Part shown: positions 7,363 through 15,463 of the stretch, in pieces | How the letters are laid out: each line of letters opens with the position of its first letter | Position numbering within the stretch: position 1 is the first letter of the stretch | The notes under the pieces: model-generated | Seen by the model: only the letters and a program-made list of their open reading frames with translations | Told to the model about the DNA's origin: nothing | Databases searched by the model: none | Made by a program: the position numbers and the translations under genes | Source: Candidatus Manganitrophus noduliformans | GTDB lineage: Bacteria; Nitrospirota; Nitrospiria; SBBL01; Manganitrophaceae | Direction of reading: 5' to 3' | Assembly (NCBI RefSeq): GCF_012184425.1 | Contig: NZ_VTOW01000004.1 | Span: 124,001 to 188,000, forward strand | Length of the DNA: 64,000 bases

Positions 7363-9271
7363 ATCGCGGTAGGAATGCTCATTGCTGCGCACCCCCCGCA
7401 CAGATCCCGGCGTGCGTGATTGACGCACCGGGCTCCCACCTCGGGTGTCGGACGGCAAAGCGTACACTCGGCCAAGGATGAAGGATGCGCGGAACCGGCA
7501 GGAACTCCGCTGCGAGTCGTCTGATTTGATCCCATGCGGTGCGGTCCTTCTGGCTGTGCCGCCGAAGCGCTCGCCGCCATAGCTCCGTCACGTGGAACCG
7601 GAACGCACCCAGACTCTTATAGTTGGTCGGGACCGCATGATACGCGAAATAGCCCCGCACCACCTGACGCAGCCACTTCCCCTGCTGTGGGATCGGTTCA
7701 TGCATCCGCCGCCGCAGTTCTTCCTTGATCTCTCGCAATTTAGTCCGCATCCGATCCCGTCGCGTCTTCCGCATTAGCTGGAAGTTGCCTCTACGAGATC
7801 GGCCACAGATGTGCGTGAAACCAAGAAAGTTGAATGTCTTGGGTTTACCCAGGCCGCGCTTTGCTCGTTGCTCCGCCGCATAGCGACCAAACTCGATCAG
7901 GCGCGTCTTTTCTGGGTGCAGTGACAGTGAGAACTTCTCCATCCGCTTCTGAAAATCCGCCCAAAACCGCCTGGCCTCCGCCTCGTGTTCAAAACCAATC
8001 ACGATATCGTCCGCGTAGCGTGTGATCACCATATTGCCGTGGGCTTGGTGCTTTCGCCACCAACTTGCCCACTGGTCGAAGACGTAATGAAGATAGATAT
8101 TCGCCAACAGGGGTGAGGCGACTGCTCCTTGCGGAGTACCCACCTCGGTCGGCCTGACTTCTCCGTCCTCCATGACCCCGGCCTTCAGCCATTTGTGTAT
8201 CAGGCGAATCACCCGCCGATCCCCGATCCGATGCCCGACGAAGCGCTCTAACCATGTGTGTGAAACTTCATCGAAAAAGGATCGGATATCAGCGTCCAGA
8301 ATCCAGTTCACCTTCGTCCGGGTGATCCCGACGGCCAGTGCGTCCAGCGCATCGTGCTGGCCGCGCCCGGGCCGGAACCCGTACGAGAACCCCAGAAAGT
8401 CTTCCTCATAGATCGCATTGAGCACCTCCACCACGGCTCGCTGCACGATCTTCTTGTCCTCCAGCGCAGCAATCCCCAGCGGGCGTTGTCGCCCATCTGA
8501 TTTAGGGATGTATTGCCTCCGCGAAGGATACGCTCGATAAGCGCCCCGATGGATGCGCGTATGCAAATCTGCAAGGTTGTCTTTCAGGTTCTGCTCATAC
8601 TCCCGCCACGTGAGGCCATCCACTCCGGGTGCTGCATCCCGCTTGAGCCAGGAGTAGGCCGCCTTAAGCAGATCGACGGTCACGTGATGAAGTAGCGCGG
8701 TGAACTTCTCCTTCTTCCTTTGCCTTGCTGCTTCTCGTACACGGTCAAGCCCCTGGAACACGCTCTCCCGGCTCGGTGTCCGGCACGTGCGTGACCCGCC
8801 CGTGTTCCCCTCGGTCCTCCCCCTTGGCTCCGCCGACTCCGCCTCCGGTCGCCCAGATTTGTTCGCCGGCTTCTTTGCTACTATGGAGAGGTCTGACTTC
8901 TCCTGCTCGTGCATCTTCGGCTACGGCTCCTCGCCTTCCCGTTGCGGACCGCCCGGTGAGGCTGGCGGTCAATCAGGAGATCTCCCGGTTCCCGATCAGA
9001 GAGCGTACATACATGCCAGGGTCTCGGACCACGCAGGGTCGGCCAGGCACTCGCTTTACGCGCCGGGTCGTGTTGCCTTCCGCTGGGACAACGGCGTCGG
9101 CACCCTGATCTGAAAACTTTCGCGGCTCAATGGCTGGCCTGTATGCTCCCCTGTCAACGCTTCGCGCCACACCTCGCGGTGCGCCACGCATGACTCGGGG
9201 CCGGTATGGCTCGCTATGCCTTTACCGTAATGGACTTTCACCTTCTACTCTCTGCCGGTCTCCCGGCGCAC
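7363..9271 (-). mobile_element. group II intron (class C-like)
   Basis: The 5' end on the minus strand is GTGCGCCGGGAGACC at 9271, matching the group II GUGYG consensus; AGGTGAAAGTCC follows nearby, as usual in domain I. Domain V is recognisable at 7402-7435: an AGC triad, then paired CCCGG and CCGGG arms with a bulge. The 3' end is taken at the AT after CTACCGCG (7363). The intron encodes a reverse transcriptase. The arrangement and the ORF running over domain V fit bacterial class C introns. The exact exon junctions are inferred. Confidence 0.8.
7379..8914 (-). CDS. ltrA: group II intron reverse transcriptase/maturase
   Basis: 511 residues. The RT domain contains DAAPGVDGLTW (RT1), YIPKSDGRQRPLGI (RT2), FSYGFRPGRGQHDAL (RT3), WILDADIRSFFDEVSH (RT3/4), GTPQGAVASPLLANIYLHYVFD (RT4) and the catalytic ITRYADDIVIGF (RT5, YADD). 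These are followed by the HPEKT motif (RT6) and NFLGFTH (RT7). A maturase X domain follows, ending in HPRWEPG...AGICAGG, the typical end of class C intron proteins. No HNH endonuclease domain is seen. It promotes splicing and retrohoming of the surrounding intron. All RT motifs are intact. Confidence 0.95.
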   Translation of the reverse strand: MHEQEKSDLSIVAKKPANKSGRPEAESAEPRGRTEGNTGGSRTCRTPSRESVFQGLDRVREAARQRKKEKFTALLHHVTVDLLKAAYSWLKRDAAPGVDGLTWREYEQNLKDNLADLHTRIHRGAYRAYPSRRQYIPKSDGRQRPLGIAALEDKKIVQRAVVEVLNAIYEEDFLGFSYGFRPGRGQHDALDALAVGITRTKVNWILDADIRSFFDEVSHTWLERFVGHRIGDRRVIRLIHKWLKAGVMEDGEVRPTEVGTPQGAVASPLLANIYLHYVFDQWASWWRKHQAHGNMVITRYADDIVIGFEHEAEARRFWADFQKRMEKFSLSLHPEKTRLIEFGRYAAEQRAKRGLGKPKTFNFLGFTHICGRSRRGNFQLMRKTRRDRMRTKLREIKEELRRRMHEPIPQQGKWLRQVVRGYFAYHAVPTNYKSLGAFRFHVTELWRRALRRHSQKDRTAWDQIRRLAAEFLPVPRILHPWPSVRFAVRHPRWEPGASITHAGICAGGAQQ

Positions 9272-9333
9272 TGTCCCTTTTTCCTCTTTTCCACCACATG
9301 TTTGGCACACAAGATTGAGCCCAAGCCGCCGCA

Positions 9334-9750
9334 TCAGCGGCGTCGGCCGGAGCGATTTAAAAACTTGCTCTCAAATTCAACGATTTCGCCAACGACCCGA
9401 TCCATACGTTTATTCGACAAACTGCGCGCTTCATACTTTTCGACGATGCCAGTCCTCGCCAGCGAAGCATTGAAAAATTCGATGATCTTCAGTTTGTTCC
9501 ACCTTTTGTCTATCGTCAACGGACTGATGACCCCGTATTTAGGAACGAAACTCCAACCTTCTCCGGTTGCGTCGATGACCGTGTACGACTCCTTTTTCCC
9601 GAAAGCAGAGCCGCCCGCCAATCGCTCAATTTTCTGCGCATTTCGCGCGCCCGCGACCCGGAAATCTGTTTCGATCAGAATGGGATACTTCGGCTTACGA
9701 AACAGGTATTTGATCATTGCCGTTCTTTGGCGAGTGCTAACTTTTGCCAA
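9334..9750 (-). CDS. hypothetical cassette protein
   Basis: Up to 138 residues, but MIKYLFRKPKYPILIETDF (12th residue) is an equally good start. It has an alpha/beta pattern with LIETDFRVAG, SYTVIDATGEGWSFVPKYGVISP and a basic C-terminus. I do not recognise a family. Its 3' end coincides with a perfect GC hairpin (CGCCGC-TGAT-GCGGCG) that includes the stop codon; the group II intron starts about 60 bp downstream. It is a compact gene in the same orientation as the neighbouring cassette genes. Confidence 0.6.
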   Translation of the reverse strand: MAKVSTRQRTAMIKYLFRKPKYPILIETDFRVAGARNAQKIERLAGGSAFGKKESYTVIDATGEGWSFVPKYGVISPLTIDKRWNKLKIIEFFNASLARTGIVEKYEARSLSNKRMDRVVGEIVEFESKFLNRSGRRR

Positions 9751-9801
9751 TCAGCCGCCAGCGGCGCGAGGTTCACTTTCGGTCGATGAACCCAAAAGGT
9801 G

Positions 9802-10734
9802 TCAATAGTCTGCTGCAGCGGGCGGGTTAACCAGTCTGGGGGCTTCCTCTAGCTCTTTGAGCGTTCTTCCGGCTTCGTCAACTAATTCAATCCGGCCATT
9901 GGCGGACCGGCCAAGCACAACACTCGCTGCTGAGGATGGTGTTGCGAACAGGACATCGCGCTCGAATCGATACCGAGAGTCTTGCAAAACCAAAGCCCCT
10001 TCCTCCACAAGCTTTGCCCGAAGACGTCTGGTCGAGTCTGGTGTAGATTCAACCTCGTCCGCAGCAGCAAATGAACCTTCAAGCACAACAACGCCTTCGG
10101 CCGTGATGATTGCACAAGCCTCGGCCCGGCGAGCGCCACTTATGTGAAACTCGCGTACGGTTGGAACTTCGGCTGAAGAGGCTGGTTGTTGTTCCTCTTT
10201 ACGGTCGAAAACTGCCTGCGTCCTGGAAGCAACTAAAGGCTCGAACACCTTGTAGCCCAACGCTCCGGTCAAGAGACGCAATTGGTCGAAGAATTCCGAC
10301 ATCACAGCCATTTCGACCTCGGAAATAGCTGGCCTATTCGGTGTGTTGCTGTTCTCGAGTCGATACCGCCCCGCCGTCATGGCCGCTTGGTGGATGGTGT
10401 GTTCAAGAAACTTAATGTGTGCCTTATTTAGGTTTTCGTCTTTGCTCACGAAAATCAGTGCCTCGTTCCAAAATTCCTTGTCCTGATGCTGCTGCAATCG
10501 AGGGTAGATTTCTTCGGCCTCTCCCACATATGTGATTGCAATCTCGTTCGTAGTTTCGTCGCGTCCGAATAGAAAGTAGACACCAGCCCGATAGAGATCC
10601 ACTCTTTCCGAGGAGGTCCTCAGAAGGTGTCGAGGGATTTTGTAGGCCTTGCCTGTCCAGTTTAACAATTCGCAGACGACACGCCCATCAGCACTGCCAT
10701 CGAGCAGAAACATCGATATTGCTTTCCCTGGCAT
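9802..10734 (-). CDS. GIY-YIG nuclease-family protein with DUF4357-type C-terminus
   Basis: 310 residues. The first ~120 residues carry a GIY-YIG-like fold: AGVYFLFGRDETT as the GIY strand, AITYVGEAEEIYPRL as the YIG strand with the downstream Arg, and KFLEHTIHQAA with the catalytic Glu. The C-terminal part (HISGARRAEACAIITAEGVVVLEGS, then LRAKLVEEGAL) matches the DUF4357 module that often follows such nucleases. The domain pair is common in restriction-like or defence loci. Its ATG could be at residue 8 (MFLLDGS). It is a likely cassette gene. Confidence 0.85.
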   Translation of the reverse strand: MPGKAISMFLLDGSADGRVVCELLNWTGKAYKIPRHLLRTSSERVDLYRAGVYFLFGRDETTNEIAITYVGEAEEIYPRLQQHQDKEFWNEALIFVSKDENLNKAHIKFLEHTIHQAAMTAGRYRLENSNTPNRPAISEVEMAVMSEFFDQLRLLTGALGYKVFEPLVASRTQAVFDRKEEQQPASSAEVPTVREFHISGARRAEACAIITAEGVVVLEGSFAAADEVESTPDSTRRLRAKLVEEGALVLQDSRYRFERDVLFATPSSAASVVLGRSANGRIELVDEAGRTLKELEEAPRLVNPPAAADY

Positions 10735-11134
10735 TAGTGTGACTCCGCTTATACTTTCTGGCTAACCGATAAAAGCTAACCGGAGTGCGTTCTTTGCACG
10801 TCCGTTTCAGTGCCCGGTTGGTCAAATGTGTTAATGCAAGCCCCGCCTCCCTACGACCTACTCTTCCTTATTTCCCGTCCCGGTTTAAATGTGTTTGCTC
10901 CAAATATCCTAACCTTACGGGAATAGATGTCTAATGTCCGCCACCAACCAGCGGAAACGCTCTTACCGCCTCGTTTTGATACCGAGGTATGTGACCTGTT
11001 GCGATGGACAGCTATGCGGTCGACGCGCCTTTCCAAGCCCAGAGGGCCAGAAAGGCGCTGAGTATTTGGTGACTACGTCGGCAATCTTCGCGATAGATCT
11101 GATCGGTGCATCTTGCCATTTCCGACTTCACACT
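10735..11134. other. non-coding interval with hairpin
   Basis: I see no supported gene. A perfect 9-bp inverted repeat, GCGCCTTTC / GAAAGGCGC, lies at 11025-11033 and 11050-11058. Several CTAAC-type cores (10762, 10780 and 10908 regions) resemble degenerate cassette cores. The region may be a decayed cassette or a long, degraded attC. Confidence 0.45.
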
Positions 11135-11974
11135 TCACTGGTCAGTCCAACGTTCTGACGAAGGGTTAGGCCGGGCTTCCATTGGAGGCAACCCGAATCC
11201 TGTATTGAAATAGGGATGTATTGAGACGTCCATGTAATTGAGCCAATCGCAATATGAAGATAGGTCGTTAAGTAGTTGAACAAACGGATACCCACGCATA
11301 GGGTCTTCCAGTGTCATAAGGAAGAGGGTGTCCTTGGACACAACGTAACCTGATGAAGTGCGAGTTTCATCGCGAACGAAGCGAATCATGTAGCGTTTAT
11401 TAACCACTATCCCCTTTGGATATCTGCGAAGCGGGATTTCAGGGTGAACTCTATAAAACTCTTGCACTTCCATAAGGCATCGTTCTCCACTCATTCCATC
11501 GTATGCAAAAACGTAAAACGAAGGATGGCGGTCGAGAAACGCCTCGAATGCATTGCCCGTGAGCACCTTGAATCCCAGAGCCGCTTGACTTGGATCGGGG
11601 ATGCTCGCCAAGTTCTGAAGGGCGTTAATTAATGTGTCGCGATTTAGCGTTGACTTAACAGTAATGGCTCCTGCCACGCTTTCCACTGTTACGAATGTCT
11701 TGTCATTCTCATCGAATCTAATGCCAATGTCATTTACAACCACAACATCAATCTGCCTTGACTCACGTCCATCATGGGAAATAACCTGTCCACCGAGGCA
11801 AGCTGAAAGTCGCCTCGGAAGATGACGCTGTAAAAAATCTCTGATAATCACTTCCCTGTTTGACCCAATATCTGGTTGGTGGTGGGCAGTACTCGCTATA
11901 AGCGAAGCACTTTCAAATTTGTCAGCCACGCCATTAAAGTAGTTCTGGATTCTTGCCACAGCGAGTTCTTTCAT
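11135..11974 (-). CDS. DUF6602-like protein, possible PD-(D/E)XK nuclease fold
   Basis: 279 residues from MKELAVARIQNYFNG, which starts directly after a GTTAGGC attC core; the longer frame would begin inside the attC. Residues ~30-110 hold SNREVIIRDFLQRHLPRRLSA, then GRESRQIDVVVVND and VESVAGAITVKSTL. That E...D...(E)xK pattern fits a PD-(D/E)XK fold, as annotated for DUF6602 proteins. The C-terminus reads through another GCCTAAC core at 11165-11171 and ends in attC-derived sequence. Function is unknown; a nuclease or effector role is inferred. Confidence 0.75.
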   Translation of the reverse strand: MKELAVARIQNYFNGVADKFESASLIASTAHHQPDIGSNREVIIRDFLQRHLPRRLSACLGGQVISHDGRESRQIDVVVVNDIGIRFDENDKTFVTVESVAGAITVKSTLNRDTLINALQNLASIPDPSQAALGFKVLTGNAFEAFLDRHPSFYVFAYDGMSGERCLMEVQEFYRVHPEIPLRRYPKGIVVNKRYMIRFVRDETRTSSGYVVSKDTLFLMTLEDPMRGYPFVQLLNDLSSYCDWLNYMDVSIHPYFNTGFGLPPMEARPNPSSERWTDQ

Positions 11975-11976
11975 TG

Positions 11977-12144
11977 GCCTAACAAGCTCAGCGGCATGCA
12001 ACGGTGGAATGACGTTGTACGTCGGCTGGAGCGCCAGACTGTGTGAAAAGTCAATTTTTGAAAGATATACTTTCGTAAAATCAACAAATTACAAAGCGCA
12101 AGACTATAAAAAAGGTTTTCACACAGTCTGGCAAATGGTTAGGC
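11977..12144 (-). other. attC-like site interrupted by a MITE-like element
   Basis: The minus strand runs from GCCTAAC (12138-12144, containing the upstream gene's TAA stop) to GTTAGGC (11977-11983, directly before the next ATG). Removing the 100-bp inverted-repeat element inside leaves a 68-bp site. Its arms pair as GCTCCAGC and GCTGAGC, which is the usual attC size and shape. Confidence 0.75.
12033..12132. mobile_element. 100-bp MITE-like element with 17-bp perfect terminal inverted repeats
   Basis: GCCAGACTGTGTGAAAA at 12033-12049 and its exact reverse complement at 12116-12132 bracket an AT-rich, non-coding 66-bp core. It sits within an attC site. No transposase is encoded, and target duplications are not obvious. 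Confidence 0.65.
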
Positions 12145-12969
12145 TGTACCTTCACCAGCCTTGACCTCTTTGAGCACCTCATTCGACTGGCGCAGTATTT
12201 CGGCAGCCTGCACAATACTTGCCTTGTCGGCCTCGGCACCGGTGAGCATCTTCTGGATTTCGGCAATTAGCTGGGAGTCCAGTGCTTCGAGGATGTAGTA
12301 GTAGACCGATGGTCCGTTCTTGTCTATGTATTCCGCATAGTGTGGGAGTGCTGTCTTAATGAGCTTGTTAATTGCTTCGTGATCAGCAAAGTCACGAGAT
12401 CCAAGGCCCCCTTTGAGGACCTGCCAACGCATCACGCTATGTACTGTCACTGCCTGCATGGCCGAAAAGATTGCCCATACCATCGGTGAAACGAACGGTC
12501 GGGCCTTTGCTGCACCACTTTGATCGAGGGTTCTCGGATCGAAACCCGCACCAATCATTTCAAAGAATTGACGGGTCTTTGGATCTTTCTCGGCCAATGG
12601 TGCAGCGGTCTCGAACTTGATAACTGACATTGTGGCCGCGAGTGCACGAGCAGGGGCAAGTGCAGAAACTGAAGACCAAAGCTGATCAACCGCCTCAAGA
12701 CGGCGCTTATCAAGGGCTGCTTGCCTACTCGCGAGGGCGGAAAGAGCACCACTCCGTAGGGCCGAAATCTCTGCCTCTTTAGCACGTAGCTCCGCTTTTA
12801 ACCGCTCTTCACTATCGCGCAGTTGTGCGCGCAGAGTTTCGAGTTTTGTATTGAACTCGTGCTCGACACTCTTCGTCAATCTGGTCGCAATCAAATTGCG
12901 CCCGAGCCAGAGAGCGGCGGCAAGCAGGCCGGTAGTTGTGAGCGCTGGAAACCAGGGGATAAGTTCCAT
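12139..12969 (-). CDS. membrane-anchored coiled-coil protein, cassette gene
   Basis: 276 residues. One N-terminal transmembrane helix (ALTTTGLLAAALWLG) is followed by a charged coiled coil to about residue 90 (HEFNTKLETLRAQLRDSEERLKAELRAKEAEI). A helical cytoplasmic domain follows. It resembles a widespread family of phage- and defence-associated hypothetical proteins, but I cannot assign a function. The stop codon lies within the GCCTAAC core of the attC site, and an attC end lies 25 bp upstream of the ATG. It is therefore a complete cassette. Confidence 0.8.
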   Translation of the reverse strand: MELIPWFPALTTTGLLAAALWLGRNLIATRLTKSVEHEFNTKLETLRAQLRDSEERLKAELRAKEAEISALRSGALSALASRQAALDKRRLEAVDQLWSSVSALAPARALAATMSVIKFETAAPLAEKDPKTRQFFEMIGAGFDPRTLDQSGAAKARPFVSPMVWAIFSAMQAVTVHSVMRWQVLKGGLGSRDFADHEAINKLIKTALPHYAEYIDKNGPSVYYYILEALDSQLIAEIQKMLTGAEADKASIVQAAEILRQSNEVLKEVKAGEGTA

Positions 12970-12993
12970 GTTTCGTGTAAGAGTGATTTGCGG

Positions 12994-13100
12994 CCTAACG
13001 CCCAGCCCTTCAGCGGCAAGGCTCCAAACAGGGACCGTTCACTTTCTCTCCAAACCGCAATAGGAGCCGCGTCCGCTGCAGGGGCGTGATACTGATTAAG
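12994..13100 (-). other. attC-like site upstream of the membrane-protein cassette
   Basis: The minus-strand right core GTTAGGC is at 12994-13000. The arms pair imperfectly: CCCTGCAGCGG near 13080 with CCGCTGAAGGG near 13010. The left core is degenerate (around 13094-13100). It is the outermost recognisable site of the array on this side; no integrase gene follows in the window. Confidence 0.55.
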
Positions 13101-13403
13101 TCGTCCGGGAAGCATACCGGTATATGCTTCCAAGGTCAACTCGAACCTAAGAGGAAAGCTTATACGATTCTATACCCGAACGGCGGATTGAGCTGAAAAA
13201 CGGCAACCCCGCCGTCAACCTGGGCGTTCAAAACCGATGCCCTACCGGGCACGGCTTAGCTCCGCATTATCTTCCTCCAGTCATTGCCGGAATGCTATCG
13301 AATACCGTGGCGGATGTCAAGAAATTCGGTTAGAATCATGTTGACATTCGGGAAGTCCATTCAGTTTTCTTCCAATGTTTTTCAGGCCCATCCAGGGTAG
13401 CGA

Positions 13404-14180
13404 TTGAATAGAAAGTTTCAGTCCAATGGCGAGGATAAAAAAGGCGGCCTCTACCACCTCCTGCTCCGTCTTCCTCGGAAGATTCAGATTCGGGTCGGAG
13501 CCCTGGACCGAAAGATCTTTCCTTCCGGCTACTACATCTATACCGGCAGCGCCAGGCGGGGGCTGTCCCATCGGCTTGGCCGCCACCTTCGGAGGAGAAA
13601 GAAACGGCACTGGCACATCGATTTTCTCACCACCGTTGCTCCGTTGAAACAGATTCTGATCGACGTCAGCGATCGTTTCACCGAATGCCAGGCGCATCAG
13701 ACCATCATGAATGCGCCGGGAGCGGAGGTGATTGTGGCGGGGTTCGGTTCCTCCGACTGCCGCTGCCGATCTCATCTTGCCTACTTCAAGAAGCGGCCCC
13801 CATTGCGGGAGGCAGCCTTGATTTCATCGCCGGGACATGCTAAGAAGATCCGTCCTTTGCTGTTGATATCCATATTTGGAACTGAAATTCTACGAGGAGG
13901 AAGCGCCATGACCAAAGGAGATCTGATCGAATCGATTCGGAATTCGAGCAACGGTCTCAGCAAGAAAGCCGCTGAGGAGGTTGTCGGAGCAGTATTTTCT
14001 ACTCTCAGCAAGACCCTCAAGAAAGAGGGGCGCTTTGCCTATCCCGGTTTCGGGGTCTTCACCGTGAAGAAGCGGAAGGCCCGGAAGGGGAGAAATCCGA
14101 AGACGGGAGAGGCGATCACGATCAAAGCTTCAAAAACCGTCGGATTCAAGCCGGCCCCCTCGTTGAAGAAAAGCCTTTAA
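13404..14180 (+). CDS. DUF123 GIY-YIG domain fused in frame to HU
   Basis: A continuous 258-codon frame starting with TTG. Residues ~15-135 are a DUF123/GIY-YIG-type domain: GLYHLLLRLP, FPSGYYIYTGSA (the GIY-YIG core), RRKKRHWHIDFL, TECQAHQTIM, and SSDCRCRSHLAYF near its end. A ~30-residue linker then leads, with no stop codon, into a complete HU protein. An internal ATG with a strong GAGGAGG lets HU also be made alone. Stand-alone DUF123 proteins end near this point, so the stop was either lost or the fusion is functional. The second copy of the HU module lacks the DUF123 part. Confidence 0.7.
   Translation: MNRKFQSNGEDKKGGLYHLLLRLPRKIQIRVGALDRKIFPSGYYIYTGSARRGLSHRLGRHLRRRKKRHWHIDFLTTVAPLKQILIDVSDRFTECQAHQTIMNAPGAEVIVAGFGSSDCRCRSHLAYFKKRPPLREAALISSPGHAKKIRPLLLISIFGTEILRGGSAMTKGDLIESIRNSSNGLSKKAAEEVVGAVFSTLSKTLKKEGRFAYPGFGVFTVKKRKARKGRNPKTGEAITIKASKTVGFKPAPSLKKSL
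13908..14180 (+). CDS. HU-family nucleoid/DNA-bending protein, copy 1
   Basis: 90 residues from MTKGDLIESI, with GAGGAGG seven bases upstream. It has the HU/IHF fold: an N-terminal helix pair (LSKKAAEEVVGAVFSTLSKTL), then GRFAYPGFGVFTVKKRKARKGRNPKTGEAI with the conserved GRNPKTG arm motif, and a KTVGFKPAPSLKKSL tail. It binds and bends DNA non-specifically; on mobile elements it supports maintenance or regulation. It forms a module with the archaemetzincin gene downstream and is nearly identical to the HU at 20379-20651. Confidence 0.92.
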   Translation: MTKGDLIESIRNSSNGLSKKAAEEVVGAVFSTLSKTLKKEGRFAYPGFGVFTVKKRKARKGRNPKTGEAITIKASKTVGFKPAPSLKKSL

Positions 14181-14201
14181 CGATTCGGAGAGGCAGAGAC
14201 C

Positions 14202-14741
14202 TTGATCCATCTTCTCCCCTTCGGCGACGTCTCCCAGGCGACATCCCAGACCCTTGCCGCATCGCTCCATCCGATCTTCGGGGTTCCGGTCATCCCGCAC
14301 GATCCGGTCGATCTTCCCCCCTCCAGTTATGATTCCGAGCGGCGCCAGCACGCCGCCGCCCAGATACTGAAAGGGCTGGCCCGGTTTAAGACCTCCTTGA
14401 CCCAGGTGGAGCGGGTCCTGGGGATCGTGTCGGTCGATCTCTTTGCCCCGGACCTGAACTTCGTCTTCGGAGAGGCCGATCCGAGGGAAGGGGTGGCAGT
14501 GATCTCCATCGCGCGGCTGAAGCCGGAGTTCTACGGCCTCCCACCGAATGGATCGCTCCTTCGGCTGCGGATCTTGAAGGAAGCGGTCCATGAGTTGGGG
14601 CACACCTACGGCCTGGGACACTGCCCCGATCCGGTCTGCGTCATGCGCTTCTCCAACGAGCTCCAGGAGACCGACCGCAAGGGAGCCTCCTTCTGCCCGG
14701 AGTGCGCCTCCCGCCGATTATCCTCCCAATCAACAATGTGA
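14202..14741 (+). CDS. archaemetzincin-like zinc metalloprotease, copy 1
   Basis: 179 residues with a TTG start (TTGATCCATCTT), also used in copy 2. The zinc site HELGHTYGLGHC fits the HExxHxxGxxHC signature, followed by CVMRFSNELQETD and a CPEC pair, as in archaemetzincins. Family length is about 180 residues, so it looks complete. It is an intracellular metalloprotease of poorly known substrate. It lies 21 bp after HU in what looks like an operon, with a terminator immediately downstream. Confidence 0.92.
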   Translation: MIHLLPFGDVSQATSQTLAASLHPIFGVPVIPHDPVDLPPSSYDSERRQHAAAQILKGLARFKTSLTQVERVLGIVSVDLFAPDLNFVFGEADPREGVAVISIARLKPEFYGLPPNGSLLRLRILKEAVHELGHTYGLGHCPDPVCVMRFSNELQETDRKGASFCPECASRRLSSQSTM

Positions 14742-14756
14742 GAAAATAAATCCTCC

Positions 14757-14786
14757 GGTTAAAAACGGAAGAGAGCCGTTTTTTCA
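14757..14786 (+). terminator. intrinsic terminator after archaemetzincin
   Basis: AAAAACGG, a short loop and CCGTTTTTT form a stem with a T-tract about 18 bp after the archaemetzincin stop codon. Confidence 0.7.
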
Positions 14787-15463
14787 AAGGTTCAAATCCG
14801 CATTCGACCGCCAGCAAACCATCTTTTCCCCAAAATCGCGCCGTCCACCCTCCGATCTCGCCATCATCTTCCCTTCTCTATGATCACTTTGGGTACAAAA
14901 TCGGAAGAACGCCGCCAGTCCCGACGAGGGACCAAGAAAATCCCCAACAAGAAACCGATTAAAAACCGGCGTCACACCGAGATTCTCTTCCTTCGGTCTG
15001 CTATCGTCTCAGCGAAAACCGGCCAGAAAGAGCTCTTTTCTGGCGCGATTTCCGCCGCCGGTAGATTGAGGCGTTAGATTAGATTTCTCCACAAGATGTT
15101 TATTGGAGCAAAGGACCCACTGGGGGAGGGTGGATGAGAGATGAAGGGGGCGCGTCGAGCGTTGGAGGGTAGACGGATTGAAGTCACTTGCGGGGGATTC
15201 AGCTTTGCATTCCGGGTTGGGAGGTGTCGCAGATCCGCTACCAAAGTCACATCCCCGCTACACCCTCCATCCCGCGCAAGTCTTTTCTTCCCTTTGGAAA
15301 TGAAGAACGTTTTTGGGCTCTATTCCGTCTATTTCATTGATTTTTAAAAAAGAATCGACTCGTCCAGTGACGTCCTTCGAAGTCAGGGAAGAAAGAATAT
15401 GCAAAGGCACATCCTTTGCCTAATAGATACGGAAGTTCTTTTCGCAGGAGGGGGCCACATTTG
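14787..15463. other. 677-bp non-coding interval with inverted repeats
   Basis: I find no convincing gene. A near-perfect palindrome (GCCAGAAA-GAGCTC-TTTTCTGGC) lies around 15022-15045. Wider arms, GGAGGGTAG near 15165 with CTACACCCTCC near 15260 and GCGGGGGAT with ATCCCCGC, lie before the regulator/ParB gene set. It could hold an operator, a parS-like centromere or an origin; this is inference. Confidence 0.4.
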
